Shown: one piece after another, positions 8,169-15,967 of the stretch
Layout of the letters: every line of letters starts with the position of its first letter
How positions within the stretch are numbered: position 1 is the first letter of the stretch
From: Helicobacter mesocricetorum
GTDB taxonomy: Bacteria; Campylobacterota; Campylobacteria; Campylobacterales; Helicobacteraceae
Assembly (NCBI RefSeq): GCF_900198605.1
Contig: NZ_FZPJ01000035.1
Location: 1 to 40,680, forward strand
DNA: 40,680 bases
Direction: 5' to 3'
Translations under genes and position numbers: made by a program
The notes under the pieces: model-generated
What the model was told of the DNA's origin: nothing
What the model saw: the letters and a program-made list of their open reading frames with translations, nothing else
Databases searched by the model: none

Positions 8169-9518
8169 ATGCGTGTAGAAAATAGGACAAACCATTTAAA
8201 TTATTTGACAAACAATGCAGTCCAAAGCGACAATTCTAATGATTCCTTTGCAAAAATGCTAGAGAAAAGCTCAAATCTCTACTTAAAAGGAGATTCAAAT
8301 CCCACTTTATCCCTTTTTAATCCGATTAAAAACAATGAGGATACTATAAATGAGACACAAGAAGACGCAATTGATAAAGAAAAAATCGACGAACTTAAAA
8401 AGCAATTAGAAGCGTTAAAAAGAGAAAATAGAAGAAGAAAAATTCCAGAAGAAACAAGCATAAAAGAAGGAATTAGACAGAATTTTGAGATTACACAGCT
8501 TAGTATGCAGATTGATTTATTGCAAGGTAAAGCCTTTGGGAAATACAGCATAGATGAAAATGGCTTTATGGGAGAGGACTTTAACATTGCTGCTGGACTT
8601 CCACTAGATTATAAGATTGTTTATAAAGATTTAGGCGAATTTTATTATGATAAAACCAGTCATTGGAATTCCTACTATAAAGAAATCGATATGGCAAAAA
8701 CAGTCAAGAATGCGTTTGCATTTTTTCAAGATTTCGTTGGTGATTTAAGTCAAAGCAATGCGATGCTTAGCCCTGATGAAGTGAGGGCGTTACCTCATAG
8801 ACATATCTATACTTGGGACTCTAGTGCAGAAAATAGAAACCTCATTATGCAATTAAATCTACAAGAAAGCAGAAAATTGATGGAATCGTGGGATAAAATT
8901 GGAAAAACCGGTGTTTCTGTGCCATTCTCTATTCATAATAGCTTAATAGATATTGATAAGATACTCCAAGAGAGACAAGATCCTAGATTCTACATAGAAG
9001 AACGTTACTTTGAGGGAGATAAAATCTCAATGAGTGGGTTATTAATAATGTCTTTATTTGGGGATGAGATCGTTGGAGAACGTTCGGAATTTTTCTATGA
9101 AACGGAAAAATACGAAAAGATTCTTGACGCTCAAATGCAAAAAACAAAGGAGTTTCCTAATACCTATGTGATTAATTATGATATAGACCAAAGATTTTGG
9201 GATTTATTAAATGGTAAAATTTCTGTGCAATCCCATTTACAAAAATTAATAGATTTAGGCTATACCCATAATGGAACGATTAACTGGAGCGAAGACAAAG
9301 ATAAATTTTCTAATGATTTATCTGCATTTCTAAAAGTCTTTCAAGAAATTTTAGATTCTCATTCTCTTAACGCACAAAAACTTCAAGAGTTAAACAAAGG
9401 AGGGTTTTACCAAAATACACAAATCAAACAAGATTCCAAAGATTCTAAACCCTATGAGGCTAAGACTAAACAAGAAAAAATGCAGACTTTTTTAAATAAT
9501 TTATTAAAGGTGGGCTAG
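8169..9518 (+). CDS. Cj0814-like flagellum-dependent secreted protein family member
   Basis: A 449-residue protein without a signal peptide. The N-terminal 60 residues are Asn/Ser-rich and disordered, as expected for a non-classical secretion region. A Lys/Glu-rich coiled coil follows at about 70-95. The conserved core starts near residue 120 with YSIDENGFMGEDFNIAAGLP, the hallmark I associate with the Campylobacter Cj0814 family of proteins secreted through the flagellar export apparatus. Family assignment is from memory of this motif. The ATG has AGGAGAG 5 bases upstream. It is the intact member of a tandem pair; the next gene is a broken paralogue of almost the same length. No enzymatic motif is visible. 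Confidence 0.65.
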   Translation: MRVENRTNHLNYLTNNAVQSDNSNDSFAKMLEKSSNLYLKGDSNPTLSLFNPIKNNEDTINETQEDAIDKEKIDELKKQLEALKRENRRRKIPEETSIKEGIRQNFEITQLSMQIDLLQGKAFGKYSIDENGFMGEDFNIAAGLPLDYKIVYKDLGEFYYDKTSHWNSYYKEIDMAKTVKNAFAFFQDFVGDLSQSNAMLSPDEVRALPHRHIYTWDSSAENRNLIMQLNLQESRKLMESWDKIGKTGVSVPFSIHNSLIDIDKILQERQDPRFYIEERYFEGDKISMSGLLIMSLFGDEIVGERSEFFYETEKYEKILDAQMQKTKEFPNTYVINYDIDQRFWDLLNGKISVQSHLQKLIDLGYTHNGTINWSEDKDKFSNDLSAFLKVFQEILDSHSLNAQKLQELNKGGFYQNTQIKQDSKDSKPYEAKTKQEKMQTFLNNLLKVG

Positions 9519-9620
9519 GTGGAATTCCTTTCTTTAGATTTAATTTTTAACAAAAAAACAACAATAAAGACTTTCAAACAATGAGGCTATATTAATCATT
9601 TAAGGATAAAGGAGGAAAAA

Positions 9621-10964
9621 ATGAAAGTTTCAAATTCTAATTTCAATTCTAATGCTATATATAAGATTCCTAATACAGAATCTAAGACTCCCAAACAAAA
9701 TATTAATACCCAAGAAGTTTTAGATTCTTCATACCCCATAGATACTAAGAATCTTGCTATAAAGCATTCCATATTCGACATCCAATATACACCCAATAAT
9801 TTAACTACCACAGAAAATAAAAAAACAGATCTTGTAGCAGAGCTATTAAAAGATGAATTATTCATAAGAAATGCCAAGACAAATCAAAAACAAGAGAAAC
9901 TCACACAAAATCAATTTTATGGCTATAACATAGATGAAAAAGATTATATGGGAGAGGATTTTAACATTGCTGCTGGACTTCCAAGCGGATTTAAGCTACA
10001 CAAAAGCACCTTAGGAAATCATTAAAAACGGGCAAGAAAATTATGGGGAATGGCATAATATATTCAATGAAGCACCCATATCTAATGAAGAAGTATTCAA
10101 ACACATAGATATAGCCAACACCATTAACCAATACTATAATGTCTTTACACAAATTATGCCAGAAATCAAAGAATCTTATTCTGCAGAGGAGATTGAAAAA
10201 CTACCCAGAGGATTTAGTGATAGAAGATATATGGCAAATGAATCTATGTTAGAAGATACTGAAATGATGAAAGCATTCAGCATTATGGAAAGTTTAGAGG
10301 ACTTTAAAGTTACTAATATTTATAATCAAGAAACTTTTAAGGAAGCTAAAGTTTTAAGCTCTCAATTACAAAGCATTGGTCTTACTCTAAGAATATATGA
10401 ACTTAATTTCTCTGTAAAAGAGATGAAAATTTAAACTTTTATCCACAAAAAGATACAAATTTCTCTCAAGAATCCTTGTTTGTAAGCTTTTTAAACTCAC
10501 AAGATGCTAGGGTTTTAGGTGGAGGGAAAACACAATTTAGGGAGAATGTAAAAAACCACAGAGAACAGCAAAGGGTTGAATATATTAGAGAAAATAATGG
10601 AAAAATATCCCCAGAAGAAATCAACCTAAGAAAACAAGCCTTACAAAGCCCAGAGAAGCTAAAAGAACTCATCAAGTTTAAATTACAAGATTCTATGGAA
10701 CTTTTAGGAAAATCTAAGATTTTTGCACCTAATGAGATTGCTACAAATTTTGGAGGTGTTACGATGGATATTTATGCCTTTACACAGCTTAGACATTATC
10801 GCTCTAGCTTAGATTCTCATACCCAACAAATTGATTTTACGATGCAATTTACCAAAGCAGTGCATAATAATTGGACTATTAGCCAACAAGATATTCATAA
10901 CTATACTCAAGATTTACACAAAAGAACAACAAGTTTCTTGCATCAAACAAGCTATAGTGCATAA
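9621..10964 (+). pseudogene. Second Cj0814-like secreted-protein gene, broken by two frameshifts
   Basis: Three adjacent reading frames together match the upstream 449-residue paralogue in length (1344 bases, about 447 codons) and order. The first piece (9621-10025, with AAAGGAGG before the ATG) ends after YMGEDFNIAAGLPSGFKLHK and STLG. The frame then shifts at about 10015-10025 into IIKNGQENYGEWHNIFNEAP, continuing to 10434. A second shift at about 10415-10434 restores the first frame with NFYPQKDTNFSQESLFVSFL, running to the stop at 10964. Both shifts are in A-rich stretches, not long homopolymers, so phase variation is unlikely. Bases 9947-9983 match 8567-8603 of the upstream gene at 36 of 37 positions, showing tandem duplication or gene conversion. 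Confidence 0.8.
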
Positions 10965-10973
10965 CAAAAGGTA

Positions 10974-11225
10974 ATGAGCTGTAGCTCTGATAAAAGGAGG
11001 CATACAATAAAAACTTTCAATAAAATTTGCCTCATAGTTTGCTTATTTGCAAATTTTACAAATGCTGAATTTATCGTGCAATCTTATCAAGAAATTAAAA
11101 ACCAAAGGGTAGTAAGACAAACTTATGAAGAATCTTGTGGAGCATCCTCTCTTGCTACTTTAATAAATCTTATTGATAATCAAAAGTTCAATGAATTAGA
11201 AATTTTAAAGCTAATGCCTCCCTAA
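10974..11225 (+). pseudogene. Truncated C39-type cysteine peptidase relic
   Basis: The frame encodes a signal peptide (IKTFNKICLIVCLFANFTNA) and then FIVQSYQEIKNQRVVRQTYE with ESCGASSLATLINLI, the catalytic-Cys motif of bacteriocin-processing (C39) peptidases found as secreted proteins in Helicobacter. It stops 30 residues later (KLMPP), before the catalytic His and Asp, and nothing downstream continues the domain. The expected start, 6 bases after AAAAGGAGG at 10992-11000, is ATA at 11007. An in-frame ATG at 10974 would add 11 charged residues and has a poor ribosome binding site. Loss of both the start and the C-terminal half marks it as a relic. Confidence 0.65.
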
Positions 11226-11296
11226 AAATCTCTTTTATTAAAGTTTTTCACTTAAGCTTTGAGCTGATAAAAAGTTCCCTTTTAGAGTTTAAGGTT

Positions 11297-11302
11297 TATA
11301 AT
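11297..11302 (+). promoter_or_regulatory. Probable queH -10 element with flanking inverted repeat
   Basis: TATAAT lies 22 bases before the queH ATG. It sits next to the right arm of an inverted repeat, GCTGATA (11263-11269) and TATCAGC (11302-11308). That repeat could be an operator or the remnant of a terminator for the relic upstream. Confidence 0.45.
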
Positions 11303-11323
11303 ATCAGCAAAAAAGGTTGATAA

Positions 11324-12463
11324 ATGTCAAAAATTCCTTATGATTTTAGCCAACAAAATACAACTTTGGTCCATATTTGTTGTAGTGTAGATAGCCATCA
11401 CTTCCTTACCCAACTCAAAGCAAAATACCCCCAAAAAGCATTTTGTGGATATTTTTATAATCCCAATATCCACCCCTATGAAGAATACCTTATGCGACTA
11501 AAAGATGTGCAAAGAAGCTGTGATATGCTAGAAATCCCACTCATTGAAGGAGAATATGATTTGCAAGAATGGCTAAATGGTGCTAAAGGATTAGAAGATG
11601 AGCCAGAAAAAGGAGAGCGATGCAGTTACTGCTTTGATTATCGCCTAGAAAAAAGTGCAAAAATCGCCCAGCAAACCCATTGCACAGAATTTACTACAAC
11701 CTTGCTTGCAAGTCCTATGAAATCTCAAAATGAACTATTTTCACAAGGACAATCCATAGCACAAAAATATCACTTAGATTTCCTCCCAATTGATGTTAGG
11801 GGCAATGGAGGCACACAAATACAAAACCAACTCGCCAAAGAAGCCAATCTTTACCGCCAAAATTATTGTGGTTGTATCTTTGCCCTCCAAAAACAAAGAG
11901 AATCTGCGAATAAAATTCCCCTAGAACTACTCTCTAGCCTAAATACTCCAAAGCTTTCAAGCAACCTCCCTGCATTGCGTTTAAAAATATTCCAAACTCG
12001 AGAGGAGCTAGAAAATTCCAATAAATCCTACCAAAGCATTAAAAGAAAAGTATTGCATTACCAACTTATTCAAGGTTTATTAACTAGAGATTCTAAAGTT
12101 ATTCCTAGTTTTATTTGTAATTACTCCATACTCCCTAAAAAGACAAAAGCAAAAATAGAGTTTTGGAATAATGGGATTGGCTATGCCAATAAAGAAGGAA
12201 TCTTGTTTTTAGAATTTGAACCTTTAAAAGACTATCTTACTAAAGAAAGTTTTAACCAACTTCTAAAAGAAGGATTAGATACTTACAAACAAAGCGATTT
12301 ACGACACAGACTCTATCCCTATGGATTCTTTACCTCCCCTATTATCGTCTTGCAAGAGGCTTTTCTAGGAAATTTTACGCTAGAAATACAATCACATCTC
12401 CAAGAAGAATTCTTAGAAGATTTTATCCCCTCTAATGCTAAAAATCCTCTTGTCTTTAAATAA
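11324..12463 (+). CDS. queH: Epoxyqueuosine reductase QueH
   Basis: Reduces epoxyqueuosine to queuosine in tRNA, the last step of Q biosynthesis in organisms lacking QueG. The N-terminal half holds the QueH/DUF208 cysteine pattern: HICCS with Cys19-Cys20, ERCSYCFDYR with Cys100 and Cys103, and NYCGC with Cys182 and Cys184. These are the iron-sulfur and metal ligands. At 379 residues it is much longer than minimal QueH proteins because of a C-terminal extension of about 180 residues. That extension has no recognised domain but is, as I recall, usual in Campylobacter/Helicobacter. The start ATG is preceded by AAAAGG. It is transcribed alone with its own promoter. Confidence 0.92.
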   Translation: MSKIPYDFSQQNTTLVHICCSVDSHHFLTQLKAKYPQKAFCGYFYNPNIHPYEEYLMRLKDVQRSCDMLEIPLIEGEYDLQEWLNGAKGLEDEPEKGERCSYCFDYRLEKSAKIAQQTHCTEFTTTLLASPMKSQNELFSQGQSIAQKYHLDFLPIDVRGNGGTQIQNQLAKEANLYRQNYCGCIFALQKQRESANKIPLELLSSLNTPKLSSNLPALRLKIFQTREELENSNKSYQSIKRKVLHYQLIQGLLTRDSKVIPSFICNYSILPKKTKAKIEFWNNGIGYANKEGILFLEFEPLKDYLTKESFNQLLKEGLDTYKQSDLRHRLYPYGFFTSPIIVLQEAFLGNFTLEIQSHLQEEFLEDFIPSNAKNPLVFK

Positions 12464-12512
12464 TGTTTGAAGAAAAACATATTACAATCTCTCATTTTAA
12501 AAAGGATCCAAA

Positions 12513-13244
12513 TTGAAAAAGACCATTAGCCTATTAACCCTCATTCTTACACTGGCAAATGCTAATTTTGAAAGTAATTTCAAGAAAAGCATTAAAGATT
12601 TAACCAATATTGATGTGCAAGTGCAATTCAAAAAAGAGCTAACAAGCTTCCCCTCATCGTTTTTTGTAATTGGCAAAACCAAAGGGGGGGATATTTTCCC
12701 TGTAATTGTCAATAAAGACGGAAACTACTTCATTGGTTTAAGCAATGTCTTAAACCTAAACCAAGTAGATTCTATAATGATTAAAGAAGAAATCGACAAA
12801 GCGACCTTAGTCAAAGAAGAGCAAGATACTTTAGCCTTAAATAAACTCTTTAAAGACTTTAAGGTAAAGGATTTTGTCTATCTTGCAGGGAATGGTGAAA
12901 ACCTACCAACAAAGTTTGTCGTAACAGACCCTGATTGCCCCTATTGCAGAGAACATTTAAAAAATATAGAAAAAGACTTAGAAGAATCTAATCTGAAGCT
13001 AATTTTTGCTCCCGTACATGACAAAAAAGCCTTTATTAAATCCCAACTTGCGTTGCAAGAAATTGCAAAACTTCCTAATGCCAACACCCAAACAAAAATC
13101 AGCATCCTAAGAAAGTATTATCAAGATTTTGAACTAAGCAACCAGCAATTAAAAACGGATTATTCACAAATTACAGCCAATACTAAAAAAATCTTTGATA
13201 GTGGAATAATCCGCGGAGTCCCCTTTATCTTTGAAGAAAGATAA
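12513..13244 (+). CDS. DsbC-like periplasmic thiol-disulfide protein
   Basis: A 243-residue secreted thioredoxin-fold protein. The signal peptide at 1-18 ends in ANA and is followed by a DsbC-type N-terminal domain. The catalytic domain contains DPDCPYCREH with Cys142 and Cys145. The cis-proline loop RGVPF lies close to the C-terminus. CPYC and the two-domain layout suggest a disulfide isomerase or a reductase partner rather than a strong oxidase. The start is TTG at 12513 with AAAAGGAT upstream. A run of seven G (12684-12690) lies in the coding sequence. Its stop overlaps the MlaE start (TAATG), so it is co-translated with the lipid transporter, an arrangement worth noting but unexplained. 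Confidence 0.8.
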   Translation: MKKTISLLTLILTLANANFESNFKKSIKDLTNIDVQVQFKKELTSFPSSFFVIGKTKGGDIFPVIVNKDGNYFIGLSNVLNLNQVDSIMIKEEIDKATLVKEEQDTLALNKLFKDFKVKDFVYLAGNGENLPTKFVVTDPDCPYCREHLKNIEKDLEESNLKLIFAPVHDKKAFIKSQLALQEIAKLPNANTQTKISILRKYYQDFELSNQQLKTDYSQITANTKKIFDSGIIRGVPFIFEER

Positions 13245-14335
13245 TGTATATTCCAACTTCTTTAGAAGTCTTGATAGAAGAGAGTATATCCATAACATTA
13301 GGGGGAGATTGGAATTATAAAATCCCCAAATCCATCCTCTCTAAACTTGATAAAATCCCTACAAATAAACCCATCATCATTCTTTTAAAAGAAGACTTTA
13401 ACTTAGATTTTTGCGGAGGAGAGATTCTTAATATTTGGCTACAAAAACACCAAAAAATCACTCAAAACCAACTTTTAGAGAATCCAAAAAGCAAAAAAAT
13501 CCTTACAATCCTCCAAGACAATCAACCCCAAAACAATGCTTTATCTAAAAATCCTCCTAAAATAAATGGGATGAAGAATGTGCCAAATCTATTGCCTAAT
13601 CTAATCTTTGTTTTAGGGTTTATGGGAGAGATTCTTTATACGTTAGGTTTAATAAACTTTAAAAACATCCGATTAAAGGCGACTTTATACCATATACAAG
13701 AATCATTAATCAAAGCCATTGGCATTGTAAGTTTGGCTTGTTTTTTAATCGGGATTGTTATAGCCTATCAAGGTTCTATCCAATTAGAACAATTTGGTGC
13801 TAGTATTTTAATCGTAGAGATGAGTTCTATACTAACTTTGCGCGAAATGGCGCCTATTATTACAGCAATTATCATTGCTGGACGCAGTGCCTCTGCCTTT
13901 AGCGCAGAAATTGGTATGATGCGTGCTACTCAAGAAATTGATGCGATGAAAACTATGGGCTTCAATCCTATGGTTTTTTTGGTTTTACCTCGCATTCTAG
14001 CACTTTGCATAGCTCTTCCTTTGGTGGTTTTTATCGCTGATATATTTGGGCTTTTAGGAGCCATATTGATTAGCCAATTACAACTTGGTATCGATTATGG
14101 GCAGTTTATCGAAAGATTCTTAGAAATGGTGAATATCAAACATTTTTGGGTTGGGATTTTAAAAGCACCTTTTTTTGGTTTTATCATATCATTTATCGGT
14201 TGTTATCACGGATTTATTGTAGATAAAGACACAAGAAGCATTGGAATCCATACGACAAAAAGCGTAGTAGCAGCTATTTTTTGCGTCATTGCCTTTGATG
14301 CCATCTGTGCAATGATTTTAACAGAGGTCTTCTAA
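13244..14335 (+). CDS. mlaE: MlaE-family lipid ABC transporter permease with N-terminal STAS-like region
   Basis: Inner-membrane permease of the MCE/Mla phospholipid transport system. Residues 1 to about 100 form a soluble region (GGDWNYKIPKSILSKLDKIP onwards) that looks like a STAS domain fused ahead of the permease, as in other epsilonproteobacterial members. From about residue 110 the MlaE/YrbE domain follows. It includes a conserved LREMAPIITAIIIAGRSASA segment and a GMMRATQEIDAMKTMG segment, the coupling-helix signature, between strongly hydrophobic helices. It corresponds to the C. jejuni iamB type of gene. The start overlaps the upstream stop (TAATG), and the stop is directly followed by the MlaF start, so coupling is tight. 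Confidence 0.92.
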   Translation: MYIPTSLEVLIEESISITLGGDWNYKIPKSILSKLDKIPTNKPIIILLKEDFNLDFCGGEILNIWLQKHQKITQNQLLENPKSKKILTILQDNQPQNNALSKNPPKINGMKNVPNLLPNLIFVLGFMGEILYTLGLINFKNIRLKATLYHIQESLIKAIGIVSLACFLIGIVIAYQGSIQLEQFGASILIVEMSSILTLREMAPIITAIIIAGRSASAFSAEIGMMRATQEIDAMKTMGFNPMVFLVLPRILALCIALPLVVFIADIFGLLGAILISQLQLGIDYGQFIERFLEMVNIKHFWVGILKAPFFGFIISFIGCYHGFIVDKDTRSIGIHTTKSVVAAIFCVIAFDAICAMILTEVF

Positions 14336-15067
14336 ATGAAAACGATAATAGAAGTAAAAAATCTCACGACAAAGTTTGGAGAGAGGGTTATCCACGACAA
14401 TATTAGCTTTGAAATTTTCAAAAAAGATATTTTTGCACTTCTAGGGGGAAGTGGCAGCGGAAAAAGCACTCTTTTAAACACAATGATTGGCTTAAATCAG
14501 CCTACTAGCGGTATGGTTAAAATTTTAGGCAAGAATATCCTAGCATTAAACCCTCAAGAATCACTAAATATGCGGCTAAATTTTGGAGTATTGTTCCAAT
14601 TTGGGGCACTCTTTAGCTCGCTAAATATCCTAGATAATCTCACATTAGCCCTAAGAGAATATACAACATTCCCCTCAAAAGTCATAAAAGACATAAGCTT
14701 AATGTGGCTTAATAAAGTAGGTTTAAATCAAGAGGTTGCAAACCTCTATCCCAATGAATTAAGTGGAGGAATGATAAAAAGGGTAGCACTTGCTAGAGCC
14801 TTAAGTCTAAGCCCTAAAATCTTGTTTTTAGACGAACCAACAAGTGGATTAGACCCAAAAGGTGCTAGAGAATTTGATAATCTCATCAAGGAGCTAAGAG
14901 ATTTATTAGAGTTAAATGTTGTAATGATAACCCACGATATGGATAGCGTGAAAGGAATAGTCGATAGAATGATTATCTTAAAAGATAAAAAAATATTTTT
15001 TGAAGGCTCTTTAAAAGAATTAAGCCAACAAACAGATTCAATAGATTTGTTTTTATACCAAATTTAG
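14336..15067 (+). CDS. mlaF: MlaF-family ABC transporter ATP-binding protein
   Basis: ATPase powering the MCE lipid transporter. The 243-residue product has Walker A GGSGSGKST at 37-45, a Q-loop within FGVLFQFGALFSS, the signature ELSGGMIKRVALARA from 141, and Walker B KILFLDEP with Asp166-Glu167. An H-loop His occurs in MITHDMDS. The GALFSSLNILDNL segment after the Q-loop is characteristic of the MlaF group. The ATG follows the mlaE stop without a gap. All ATPase residues are present. Confidence 0.95.
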   Translation: MKTIIEVKNLTTKFGERVIHDNISFEIFKKDIFALLGGSGSGKSTLLNTMIGLNQPTSGMVKILGKNILALNPQESLNMRLNFGVLFQFGALFSSLNILDNLTLALREYTTFPSKVIKDISLMWLNKVGLNQEVANLYPNELSGGMIKRVALARALSLSPKILFLDEPTSGLDPKGAREFDNLIKELRDLLELNVVMITHDMDSVKGIVDRMIILKDKKIFFEGSLKELSQQTDSIDLFLYQI

Positions 15068-15075
15068 GAGGAATA

Positions 15076-15873
15076 ATGGAATCACGATTAAACTATATTT
15101 TGGTAGGTATATTTTTCTTCCTCTCACTCATAGCACTGATAGGTTTTGTTTTTTGGTTTGGTAAATACGACAAAAATCTTGACAAATACAACCCCTATTA
15201 TTTATATGTTAAAGAACTTCCAAAGGGCATAAGGATAGAAACTCCCGTTAGATACTTAGGGATACCCGTAGGATTTGTAAAATCCTATAAAATAATCGAC
15301 AAAAGTGTAGAAATTATTTTATGGATTAAAAAAGACATCACAATCCACAAGGACTCTAAAGTCGTCGTAGAAACGCAAGGACTAACAGGTGGAAACTTCT
15401 TTTCGCTCTCTCAAGGAGAGGGGATGCCCTTTAAAAATCACGAAAAAGCAATTTTGAGTCTAGAATCTAATTGGATAGAAAAAATTGGGGATAAAACCCA
15501 AATTGCTATGGAACAATTAGGCATTAGTCTTGATAAATTTAACAGCCTCTTAAATGATGAAAATATCCATAACTTTAATACAATTCTTAAGAATCTTGCT
15601 CTTGCTTCAAATAGCTTTAATGTAACATTAAATGCCATAGAATACGAACTAAAAGGATTCAGCACAACGAGAGAAAAATTCGAGCAAACTCTCCTTAGAG
15701 GGGATTATAACCTTAGAGCCTTATTTACTCCCTTGCTAGTTAGCATCGAGCAAAACTCTAAAACACTCCAGCAATTACTTTTAGAGAGCAAGGAAACTTT
15801 GCAGTCTTTAGAAAAATCCCCGAATGATTTTTTATTAGGTGTTAGAAAAGAGAAATTAGGACCTAGAGAATAG
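15076..15873 (+). CDS. mlaD: MlaD-family MCE domain lipid-binding protein
   Basis: Periplasmic MCE protein anchored by one N-terminal helix (about 8-27). The MCE domain runs over about residues 38-117 and includes LPKGIRIETPVRYLGIPVGF and a TQGLTGGNFFSL segment. The remaining 150 residues are helical and probably extend across the periplasm. It ends in KLGPRE, which looks like a natural C-terminus, so the following island did not truncate it. AGGAGG precedes the ATG. In C. jejuni the gene after the equivalent MCE gene encodes an outer-membrane lipoprotein. Here that partner is 6.5 kb away at 22430. Confidence 0.92.
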   Translation: MESRLNYILVGIFFFLSLIALIGFVFWFGKYDKNLDKYNPYYLYVKELPKGIRIETPVRYLGIPVGFVKSYKIIDKSVEIILWIKKDITIHKDSKVVVETQGLTGGNFFSLSQGEGMPFKNHEKAILSLESNWIEKIGDKTQIAMEQLGISLDKFNSLLNDENIHNFNTILKNLALASNSFNVTLNAIEYELKGFSTTREKFEQTLLRGDYNLRALFTPLLVSIEQNSKTLQQLLLESKETLQSLEKSPNDFLLGVRKEKLGPRE

Positions 15874-15916
15874 AAAATCTACTTATCTCTAATTTGAGCA
15901 ATAGCAATAAAATAAG

Positions 15917-15952
15917 TTGTGATAATGCGCTAATCCAACCACTATATCACAA
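15917..15952. terminator. Inverted repeat between convergent genes, possible bidirectional terminator
   Basis: TTGTGATA (15917-15924) and TATCACAA (15945-15952) form a perfect 8-bp stem, extendable with one mismatch, around a 20-base loop. It lies in the short gap between the convergent mlaD and DUF2972 genes. There is no long T run on either side, so termination is inferred from position only. It marks the left edge of the accessory island. Confidence 0.35.
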
Positions 15953-15967
15953 TTTCAACCCTACCCC

